Source: Burkholderiales bacterium (GTDB taxonomy: Bacteria > Pseudomonadota > Gammaproteobacteria > Burkholderiales > Burkholderiaceae_C). From it: a stretch of DNA of 64,000 bases. The notes beneath the pieces are model-generated. The model worked only from the letters and a program-made list of their open reading frames with translations. It ran no database searches and had not been told where the DNA came from. This document shows, in pieces, positions 48,510 to 56,162 of this stretch. Made by a program: the position numbers and the translations under genes. The stretch covers positions 1 through 64,000 of the forward strand of contig JAGWTP010000001.1 in NCBI GenBank assembly GCA_028868895.1, in the 5' to 3' direction. Within the stretch, counting starts at the first letter, position 1. The number at the start of each line of letters is the position of its first letter.

Positions 48510-49223
48510 TTGAGCGCCTTCGCCGAGAGTCTGGGCACCGCCGTGGCGCTGGTGCTCGACGCGGACCCGGTCTTGCTGCACACCGTCGGGCTTTCATTGA
48601 GCGTGAGCACCAGCGCCTGCGTGGCGGCGGCCGGCGTCGGCCTGGGCGGCGGCGCCTGGCTCGCGGTGGCGAGCTTCCCGGGCCGGCGCGTGCTGGTGGC
48701 GGTGCTGAACACGCTGCTCGCGTTGCCGTCGGTCGTGGTCGGCCTGATCGTGTACCTGCTGCTGTCGCGCAGCGGCCCGCTCGGCGCCTGGGGCATCCTG
48801 TTCACGCCGGGCGCGATGGTGATCGCGCAGACCTTCCTGGTGCTGCCGCTGGTGGCGGCACTGGCGCGCCAGCTGGTCGCCGACAGCCTGCGCGATGGCG
48901 GCGACCAGTTGCGTTCGATGGGCGCGGGCGCGCTGACCGGCGCGCTGCTGATGCTGGTGCACGAGCGCTGGGCGGTGGCCACGATCCTGTTGACGGCCTT
49001 CGGGCGCGCGGTCTCGGAGGTCGGCGCGGTGATGATCGTCGGCGGCAACATCGACGGCGTGACGCGTGTGATCACCACCACCATCGCGCTCGAAACCAGC
49101 AAGGGAAACCTGCCGCTGGCGCTCGCGCTCGGGCTGGTGCTGCTGGCGATCGTCGGCGTCGTCAATGCGGCGATCATGCTGGCGCAGCGTGCACAGGGCG
49201 CCGGCCTGGCGGGGGCGCGGTGA
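48510..49223 (+). CDS. tupB: TupB-like tungstate ABC transporter permease (TTG start)
   Basis: LALPSVVVGLIVYLLLSRSGPLGAWGILFTPGAMVIAQTFLVLPLVAAL...AFGRAVSEVGAVMIVGGNIDGVTRVITTTIALETSKGNLPLALALG. Confidence 0.85.
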   Translation: MSAFAESLGTAVALVLDADPVLLHTVGLSLSVSTSACVAAAGVGLGGGAWLAVASFPGRRVLVAVLNTLLALPSVVVGLIVYLLLSRSGPLGAWGILFTPGAMVIAQTFLVLPLVAALARQLVADSLRDGGDQLRSMGAGALTGALLMLVHERWAVATILLTAFGRAVSEVGAVMIVGGNIDGVTRVITTTIALETSKGNLPLALALGLVLLAIVGVVNAAIMLAQRAQGAGLAGAR

Positions 49224-49930
49224 ACACCCCCACCGCGATGGTGAGCCTGGCCGGGCTGGGCGTGCGCTACGGCGCGGTCACCGCGCTGCGCGGCGTCGAC
49301 CTGCGCGTGAACCGCGGCGACTTCATCGCGCTGGTCGGCGCCAACGGTTCGGGCAAGACCACGCTGTTGCAGGCGCTGCACGGCATGGTGGCGCACACCG
49401 GGTCGCGGGTGGTGTCGGAGCTGGCGGCGGCGCAGGTGATGGTGTTCCAGCGCCCGTTCGTGCTGCGCCTGTCGGTGGCGAACAACCTGCGCCTGGCGCT
49501 GTGGCTGGCCGGCGTGCCGGCGCGCGAGCGCGCGTTGCGCGCCGCGCAGGCCCTGCAGCGCGCCGGGCTGGTGGCGCTGCGCGACCGTCCGGCGCGCGCG
49601 CTGTCGGGCGGCCAGCAGCAGCGGCTCGCGCTGGCGCGGGCCTGGGCAATCCGCCCCGCGCTGCTGTTCCTCGACGAGCCGACCGCGAATCTCGACCCCT
49701 CGGCCAAACGTGAGATCGAAACGCTGCTCACTGGTTTCAAGGCCGATGGCATGACGCTGGTGATGAGCACCCACAACCTCGGCCAGGCCAAGCGCCTGGC
49801 CACCCGCGTGGTCTACCTCGAGCGCGGTGACATCCGCGCCGATCTGCCCACCGCCGACTTCTTCGCCCAGCACGGCGACGGGCGAACCGAACAATTCTTG
49901 AGAGGAGAGCTGAAATGGGACATCGAATGA
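49220..49930 (+). CDS. tupC: TupC-like tungstate ABC transporter ATPase (GTG start)
   Basis: FIALVGANGSGKTTLLQALHGM; ALSGGQQQRLALARAWAIRPALLFLDEPTANLDPSAKREIETLL. Confidence 0.85.
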   Translation: MNTPTAMVSLAGLGVRYGAVTALRGVDLRVNRGDFIALVGANGSGKTTLLQALHGMVAHTGSRVVSELAAAQVMVFQRPFVLRLSVANNLRLALWLAGVPARERALRAAQALQRAGLVALRDRPARALSGGQQQRLALARAWAIRPALLFLDEPTANLDPSAKREIETLLTGFKADGMTLVMSTHNLGQAKRLATRVVYLERGDIRADLPTADFFAQHGDGRTEQFLRGELKWDIE

Positions 49931-50772
49931 CGATTGCGAACCTCGGCCGCCGCGCCGCACTGGGTTGGGCACTGGCGGCGCTGATGGCGGTCGCGCTGCC
50001 CGCCAGCGCACAGGACAAGTTCATCGTGATGGCCTCGACCACCAGTACCGAACAGTCGGGCCTGTTCGCGCACCTGCTGCCGGCCTTCAAGAAGGCCACC
50101 GGCATCGACGTGCGCGTGGTCGCGCAAGGCACCGGCCAGGCGCTCGACATGGGCCGCCGCGGCGACGCCGACATCCTGTTCGTGCACGACCAGGCGGCTG
50201 AGGAGAAGTTCGTCGCCGAAGGCTGGGGGCTGGCGCGCCGGCCGGTGATGTACAACGATTTCGTGCTGATCGGGCCCGCCTCCGATCCGGCCGCGGTGAA
50301 GGGCAACGACATCGTCGCGGCGCTCAAGAAGCTGGCCGCCTCGAAGTCCACGTTCGTGTCGCGCGGCGACCGCAGCGGCACCAACGCCGCCGAGTTGCGC
50401 GACTGGAAGGCGGCCGGCATCGACCCCACGGCCAAGGTCGTGGGGCAGGCGTTCGTGTACGAGGCCTGCGGCTGCGGCATGGGCCCGGCGCTGAACATCG
50501 CATCCAGCACCGATGCCTACTTGCTCGCCGACCGCGGCACCTGGCTGTCGTTCAAGAATCGCGGCAAGCTCGAGGTGCTGGTCGAGGGCGACAAGCGCCT
50601 GTTCAACCAGTACGGCGTGATCGTCGTCAACCCGGCCAGGCATCCGCACACCAAGACCGCGCTGGCGCAGGCGTTCTCCGACTGGGTGGTCTCGCCGGCC
50701 GGGCAGTCCGCAATCGCGAGCTACAAGATCGGCGGCGAACAGCTGTTCTTCCCGAACGCGCAGCCGAACTGA
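49915..50772 (+). CDS. tupA: TupA-like tungstate-binding periplasmic protein
   Basis: Signal peptide; [70 protein letters not shown]...[16 protein letters not shown]. Confidence 0.88.
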   Translation: MGHRMTIANLGRRAALGWALAALMAVALPASAQDKFIVMASTTSTEQSGLFAHLLPAFKKATGIDVRVVAQGTGQALDMGRRGDADILFVHDQAAEEKFVAEGWGLARRPVMYNDFVLIGPASDPAAVKGNDIVAALKKLAASKSTFVSRGDRSGTNAAELRDWKAAGIDPTAKVVGQAFVYEACGCGMGPALNIASSTDAYLLADRGTWLSFKNRGKLEVLVEGDKRLFNQYGVIVVNPARHPHTKTALAQAFSDWVVSPAGQSAIASYKIGGEQLFFPNAQPN

Positions 50773-50857
50773 CCGCGGCTGCGCGGCCGGCACCGGCGCG
50801 GGCGCGCGCCGTGCCCGAGTCGGGCCAGAATCACGGCTCCGACTCCGGCAGCACAGC

Positions 50858-51478
50858 ATGATCGAAACCCAAGACATCACCGGCCTGATCCTCGCCGGCG
50901 GCCGCGGCAGCCGCATGGGCGGGGTCGACAAGGGCCTGCAAAAGCACCACGGCATGCCGATGGCGATGCACGCGCTGCTGCGCCTGGCGCCGCAGGTCGG
51001 CCAGCTCATGATCAACGCCAACCGCAACCTCGGCGCCTACGAGTCGATGGGCGTGCCGGTGTGGCCCGACTCGCTGCCCGATTACGCGGGGCCGCTGGCC
51101 GGCTTCCTAACCGGCCTGGAACACTGCGAGACGCCTTATCTCGTGACCGTGCCGTGCGACTCGCCGCGGTTCCCCACCGACCTGGTGCAACGCCTGGCGC
51201 ACGCGCTCGAGGCGGCGGGTGCCGAGATCGCGATGGCCGCCACGCGCGACGTCGCCGCGGTCGACGCAGCCGGCGCGCCGCTGCAGGTGCAGCCGGTGTT
51301 CTGCCTGATGAAGACCGAGCTGATCGAAAGCCTGGTGCGCTACACGCAGAGCGGCCAGCGCAAGATCGACCGCTGGACCGCGCTGCACCGCTGCGTCGAG
51401 GTGCCGTTCGACGACGCGCAAGCGTTCGCCAACGCCAACACCACCGATGAACTGCGCGAGCTGGAACGTCATGGCTGA
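50858..51478 (+). CDS. mobA: Molybdenum cofactor guanylyltransferase MobA
   Basis: [22 protein letters not shown]...[21 protein letters not shown]. Confidence 0.94.
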   Translation: MIETQDITGLILAGGRGSRMGGVDKGLQKHHGMPMAMHALLRLAPQVGQLMINANRNLGAYESMGVPVWPDSLPDYAGPLAGFLTGLEHCETPYLVTVPCDSPRFPTDLVQRLAHALEAAGAEIAMAATRDVAAVDAAGAPLQVQPVFCLMKTELIESLVRYTQSGQRKIDRWTALHRCVEVPFDDAQAFANANTTDELRELERHG

Positions 51479-52775
51479 CGCGCTGCCCCCGTCGTTGCAG
51501 GAGATCGCCGAGCGGGTCGCCGGCTACGACCCCAAATCGCTGCCGGTGGCGCAGGCGCGCGAGTTCATCGACCGTCTGGTGCCGCGCGTGCAGGCGGTCG
51601 AGATGCTGGCGCTGCGTTCGGCGCTGGGGCGCGTGCTGGCCCGGGACATCGTCAGCGACTTCGACGTGCCAGCGCACGACAACTCGGCGATGGACGGCTA
51701 CGCGCTGCGCGGCGCCGAGCTCTCGGCCACCGCCGCCACGGTGCTGCAGGTGGCGGGCAGCGGCTTTGCCGGTCAGGCCGACCTGGCCAGCGCCGCCCCC
51801 GGCCAGTGCGTGCGCATCATGACCGGCGCGGTCATGCCCCCGGGCCTGGACACGGTGGTGCCGCAGGAGTTCGTCACGCTCGATGGCGATCGCATCAGCG
51901 TTGCGCCCGGCGTCGTGCGCAGCGGCGACAACCGGCGCCTGGCCGGTGAAGACCTGGCCCGCGGCGAGGCCGCGCTGGCCGCCGGGCGCGTGCTGCGGCC
52001 GGCCGATCTCGGCTTGCTGGCGTCGCTCGGCCGGGCCGAGGTGCCGGTGCTGCGCCGCCTGCGGGTGGCGTTCTTCTCCACCGGCAACGAGCTGCGCTCG
52101 ATCGGCGAGCCGCTCGATGCCGGCTGCGTCTACGACAGCAACCGCTACACGCTGTGGGGCATGCTGCAGCGCCTGGGCGTCGAGCTGATCGACATGGGCG
52201 TGGTGCGCGACGACCCCGTCGCGCTGGCAAGCGCGTTCGGCGCCGCCGCGCGCGACGCCGATGCGGTGATCACCTCGGGTGGCGTCAGCGTCGGTGAGGC
52301 CGACCACACCAAGCAGGTGATGGCCGAACTGGGCGACGTGCTGTTCTGGCGCATCGCGATGCGCCCGGGCCGGCCGATGGCGATCGGGCGCATCGCCACC
52401 GCCCCCGGCGCACGCGGCCACCACGCGATCCTGTTCGGGCTGCCGGGCAACCCGGTGGCGGTGATGGTGACGTTCTATGCGCTGGTGCGCGACGCGCTGC
52501 TGGCGATGAGCGGCGCCACCGCGCAGCCGTTGCCGATGCTGCGCGCGGCGAGCCTCGAGGCGATCCGCAAGAAGCCCGGGCGCACCGAGTACCAGCGCGG
52601 CATCGTCGCGCGCGCCGCCGACGGCGCCTGGCAGGTGCGCATCACCGGCTCGCAGGGCTCGGGCATCCTGCGCAGCATGAGCGAAGCCAACGGGCTGGTG
52701 GTACTGCACCACGCGCAGGGCGACGTGGCGGCGGGCGAACTGGTGGACGTGCTGCCGTTTGACGGCCTAGTCTGA
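51471..52775 (+). CDS. moeA: Molybdopterin molybdotransferase MoeA
   Basis: [82 protein letters not shown]. Confidence 0.95.
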   Translation: MADALPPSLQEIAERVAGYDPKSLPVAQAREFIDRLVPRVQAVEMLALRSALGRVLARDIVSDFDVPAHDNSAMDGYALRGAELSATAATVLQVAGSGFAGQADLASAAPGQCVRIMTGAVMPPGLDTVVPQEFVTLDGDRISVAPGVVRSGDNRRLAGEDLARGEAALAAGRVLRPADLGLLASLGRAEVPVLRRLRVAFFSTGNELRSIGEPLDAGCVYDSNRYTLWGMLQRLGVELIDMGVVRDDPVALASAFGAAARDADAVITSGGVSVGEADHTKQVMAELGDVLFWRIAMRPGRPMAIGRIATAPGARGHHAILFGLPGNPVAVMVTFYALVRDALLAMSGATAQPLPMLRAASLEAIRKKPGRTEYQRGIVARAADGAWQVRITGSQGSGILRSMSEANGLVVLHHAQGDVAAGELVDVLPFDGLV

Positions 52776-52785
52776 AGCGCGGTGA

Positions 52786-53646
52786 TCAGATCGCCCGCGC
52801 CGGCTCGGGCTGCGAGTCGAAGCGCGCCTGGCCGCTGTAGCAGATGAAGTGCCGGTTGGTCGCGCGCCCGAACAGCGCCAGGCCGAGCTGCACCGCGAGC
52901 TGGTGGCCCATCTGCGTGACGCCGCTGCGCGAAACGATGATGGGCACGCCCATCTGCGCCGCCTTGATCACCATCTCGCTGGTCAGCCTTCCGGTGGTGT
53001 AGAAGGTCTTGTCTTCGCCGCCCATGCCGCGCAGCCACATCCAGCCGGCGATGGTGTCGATCGCGTTGTGGCGGCCAACGTCTTCGACGAACATCAGCAA
53101 TTCGTCCTGCCGGAACAGCGCGCAGCCGTGCACCGAACCGGCCGACTTGTAGGTGCTTTCCTGCACCCGCATCGCGTTCAGCAGGCCGTAGAGCGTGCGC
53201 TGGCTGATGCGCGCCGAGGGCTCGTCGGCAGCGGGCAGCCGGATCGAGGCGAGGTCGCCCATCAGGTCGCCGAACACCGTGCCCTGGCCGCAGCCGGTGG
53301 TAACGACACGCTTGGCGGTCTTCTGGTCGAAGTTCTCGATGCCGGCGCGGGTCTTCACGGCAGCGGCCTGGACGTCCCAGTCGACCGTGATCGAGTCGAT
53401 GTCGTCGATGCTTTGCACCAGCCGCTGGTTGCGCAGGTAGCCCAGCACCAGCAGCTCGGGCGCGGCGCCGAGCGTCATCAGCGTGACGAGTTCGCGGTTG
53501 TCGACGAACACCGTCAGCGCACGTTCGGCGGGTATCGCGATGCGGCGCGTGGCACCGAATTCGTCGAGCACGTCGAGTTCGTGCGTCAGCGGCGCGGTGG
53601 CGGCGGTCAGGCGGGGCGAGCGTTTCATCCGGCCACTGTAGGGCAT
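52786..53646 (-). CDS. fdhD: Formate dehydrogenase accessory sulfurtransferase FdhD
   Basis: VTTGCGQGTVFGDL; GSVHGCALFRQDELLMFVEDVGRHNAIDTIAGWMW; FYTTGRLTSEMVIKAAQMGVPIIVSRSGVT. Confidence 0.95.
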   Translation of the reverse strand: MPYSGRMKRSPRLTAATAPLTHELDVLDEFGATRRIAIPAERALTVFVDNRELVTLMTLGAAPELLVLGYLRNQRLVQSIDDIDSITVDWDVQAAAVKTRAGIENFDQKTAKRVVTTGCGQGTVFGDLMGDLASIRLPAADEPSARISQRTLYGLLNAMRVQESTYKSAGSVHGCALFRQDELLMFVEDVGRHNAIDTIAGWMWLRGMGGEDKTFYTTGRLTSEMVIKAAQMGVPIIVSRSGVTQMGHQLAVQLGLALFGRATNRHFICYSGQARFDSQPEPARAI

Positions 53647-53715
53647 GGACGCCGCGCCCGGTCGGCGCGTGTCAGGCCGGGCGGCGCAAAGTGGCCTGCG
53701 GCAAACCCCGGCGCG

Positions 53716-54060
53716 TCACTTCTTGGGGTGCGCAGCAGTCGCGGCAACCGCCGGCGGCGTGCCCGACGCGGCGGGCGCGGGAGCAGCGACGTAGGGACCA
53801 GGATTCACGCAGGCGGGCGTCTCGACGGGCGGCGGCGCCGTCTTGCCGGCCAGCTTCTCGGTCGTGCGGTATTCCTGCGCCGCGCGGTCCATGGCCAGGC
53901 ACAACTGATAGGCATCGACCTTGCCGGCCCAGGCGGCCTTGGCAGCCGCCGCCGCGGCCTTGGCCTTGGCCTCCTCGCTCAAAGGCGGCAGCTTGGCCAG
54001 GGCCGGCACGGCCAGCAGGGCGGCACAGGTCAAAGCGAAGCAGGAGATGGCAGTGCGCAT
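53716..54060 (-). CDS. Small exported Lys/Ala-rich protein in the FDH operon
   Basis: Signal MRTAISCFALTCAALLAVPALA; LPPLSEEAKAKAAAAAAKAAWAGKVDAYQLCLAMDRAAQEYRTTEKLAGK...TPACVNPGPYV. Confidence 0.7.
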   Translation of the reverse strand: MRTAISCFALTCAALLAVPALAKLPPLSEEAKAKAAAAAAKAAWAGKVDAYQLCLAMDRAAQEYRTTEKLAGKTAPPPVETPACVNPGPYVAAPAPAASGTPPAVAATAAHPKK

Positions 54061-54082
54061 GGTGGGTGGGTCCTGGTCGGTC

Positions 54083-55240
54083 TCAGTGCCGGACTGCGGC
54101 GGGTCCGGTCGGCGCGGGCGGTGGAGTGCGCTGCGCGGGGATCTTGCCGGCGCGCACGTCGTCGGCCCAAAGCGCATGGTGTTCGCGCGCCCAGCCTTCG
54201 TCGACATAGCCGGTCTTCATCGCGCGGTAGGCGTCTTTCATGCCGATGGTGCCCATGTAGATGTGGCCGAGGAACATCGCCATCATCAGCACGGTGGCCA
54301 CGCCATGGACCATGTTGGCGATCTGCATGTCGCCGCGCAGGTAGGCCAGGCCGGGGATCAGCTGGTCGAGCACCAGGCCCGAGACGACGACGACGATGCC
54401 AAGCAGGAACACCCCGCCCCAGAACACGATCTTCTCGCCGGCATTGAATCGCCCGGAAGGAATTTCGTGGTCTCCCAGCATGCCGCCGCCCTTGCGCAGC
54501 CATTGCAGGTCGGCGCGGTTCGGGAAGTTGTCGCGTACGAAGGTGATGAACACCACCACCAGCGACACCGCGAACAAGGGCCCGGCAAAGTTGTGCGCGG
54601 TCTTCAACGCGTAGGTCAACCAGCCGAACAGCGAGCCGCCGATCAACGGCCACAGCAAGAACTTGCCGAACGCCATCACCAGCCCCGAGACCGCCAGCAC
54701 GCTGAAAGCGATCGCATTGCTCCAGTGCGCGGCCCGCTCGAAGTAGGTGAAGCGCTCGATCAGGCGGCCGGTGTACGGCACGTGCCCGCCCAGCGGGCCC
54801 TTCGCGAAATAGAACAGCGCCAGCGCCAGCACCGTGATGACCACCAGCGAGCCGCCGTACGGAATGATCCAGTTGTTGCGCACCTGGCGCCAGGCCTCGC
54901 CGGCGTTGGTCACGCGTGAGCCGGGGTATTGCACGAACGGCTGAATCAGCACGCCCTTCTCGGCGCCGGGCAGGCTGGTGATGCCCTTGACCACGCCCGA
55001 ATCGCGCACGCCGCGCCAGAACGGCGCGTTGTTGCCGGGTTGGCTCTTGGCGCGCTGCGCGTTGGTGTCGTCGGCCTTGGGCTCCGCGGGTGCCACGAAC
55101 CCGGCCGGCGCACCGACCAGCGCCGACGACGCTGCGCCAGCTTCGGGTGCAACCTGAGCCACCGCCGCGACCGGTACTGCAATCAGCAGCGCGAGCGCCA
55201 AGGTCAGGCCCGCGTACAGGCGAGGGATCAGGCTTCGCAT
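54083..55240 (-). CDS. Formate dehydrogenase gamma subunit (cytochrome b556)
   Basis: Multi-TM; FTYFERAAHWSNAIAFSVLAVSGLVMAFGKF; TAHNFAGPLFAVSLVVVFITFVRDN; HGVATVLMMAMFLGHIYMGTIGMKDAYRAMKTGYVDEGWAREHH. Confidence 0.93.
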   Translation of the reverse strand: MRSLIPRLYAGLTLALALLIAVPVAAVAQVAPEAGAASSALVGAPAGFVAPAEPKADDTNAQRAKSQPGNNAPFWRGVRDSGVVKGITSLPGAEKGVLIQPFVQYPGSRVTNAGEAWRQVRNNWIIPYGGSLVVITVLALALFYFAKGPLGGHVPYTGRLIERFTYFERAAHWSNAIAFSVLAVSGLVMAFGKFLLWPLIGGSLFGWLTYALKTAHNFAGPLFAVSLVVVFITFVRDNFPNRADLQWLRKGGGMLGDHEIPSGRFNAGEKIVFWGGVFLLGIVVVVSGLVLDQLIPGLAYLRGDMQIANMVHGVATVLMMAMFLGHIYMGTIGMKDAYRAMKTGYVDEGWAREHHALWADDVRAGKIPAQRTPPPAPTGPAAVRH

Positions 55241-55258
55241 CGCTATTCCCCTGCCGCC

Positions 55259-55501
55259 TCAGCGCGGCGCGTAGTCGTTTTGCGACTGATTGCGCTGGCG
55301 GATTTCGGCTTCCCAGGACGCCTTGTCGCCGGCCTTCCAGCCCGACGCTGCGAACCCGGGGTTGGCCGCGCTGTGCACCGCCCAGGGCTCGGACTGGTAC
55401 TTCTTGGCCGACGCTTCGAGCGTCTGCGGCTTCTCGCCGCAGCCCGCCAACGCCACTGCGGCCGCCACCGCGAAGCCGAACACGATCGCGCGGGCGCTCA
55501 C
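55259..55501 (-). CDS. Small putative lipoprotein between FDH beta and gamma genes (GTG start)
   Basis: VSARAIVFGFAVAAAVALAGCGEKPQTLEASAKKYQSEPWAVHSAANPGFAASGWKAGDKASWEAEIRQRNQSQNDYAPR; lipobox ALAGC; overlaps the upstream stop by 4 nt. Not listed separately in the ORF track. Confidence 0.78.
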   Translation of the reverse strand: MSARAIVFGFAVAAAVALAGCGEKPQTLEASAKKYQSEPWAVHSAANPGFAASGWKAGDKASWEAEIRQRNQSQNDYAPR

Positions 55502-56127
55502 TTCTTCACCTCGGCGGCGGGCGCCACAGCACTGGTCTGCGTCGGTTTGCCGTAGGCCGTGCCCCAACCCCAGACCTCGCTGCCCTTGCCTCGGTGGAGC
55601 ACGCGGGTGCGCAGGATCTCGGCGACCACGTCGCCATCGCCACCGAGCAGCGCCTTGGTGGAGCACATCTCGGCGCAGGCCGGCAGCTTGCCTTCGGACA
55701 GGCGGTTGCGCCCGTATTTCTCGAACTCGGCATGGGAACCGGTCGGCTCGGGGCCGCCGGCGCAGAAGGTGCATTTGTCCATCTTGCCGCGCAGGCCGAA
55801 CTCGCCGTTGCTCGGGAACTGCGGCGCGCCGAACGGGCAGGCATACGAGCAGTAGCCGCAACCGATGCAGATGTCCTTGTCGTGCAGCACCACGCCCTGG
55901 TCGGTGCGGTAGAAGCAGTTGACCGGGCACACCGCCATGCAGGGCGCGTCGGAGCAGTGCATGCACGCGACCGAGATGCTCTTTTCGCCGGCCACGCCAT
56001 CGTTCAGCGTGACCACGCGGCGGCGGTTCACGCCCCACGGCACGTTGTTCTCGGCCTTGCAGGCGGTGACGCAGCCGTTGCATTCGATGCAGCGTTCGGC
56101 GTCGCAGATGAACTTCATTCTTGCCAT
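55498..56127 (-). CDS. Formate dehydrogenase beta (4Fe-4S) subunit
   Basis: MARMKFICDAERCIECNGCVTACKAENNVPWGVNRRRVVTL...CMHCSDAPCMAVCPVNCF...DICIGCGYCSYACPFGAPQFP. Confidence 0.94.
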   Translation of the reverse strand: MARMKFICDAERCIECNGCVTACKAENNVPWGVNRRRVVTLNDGVAGEKSISVACMHCSDAPCMAVCPVNCFYRTDQGVVLHDKDICIGCGYCSYACPFGAPQFPSNGEFGLRGKMDKCTFCAGGPEPTGSHAEFEKYGRNRLSEGKLPACAEMCSTKALLGGDGDVVAEILRTRVLHRGKGSEVWGWGTAYGKPTQTSAVAPAAEVKK

Positions 56128-56162
56128 GGGTGACTCCGGTACACGGTGGATTCAGGGTTGGG

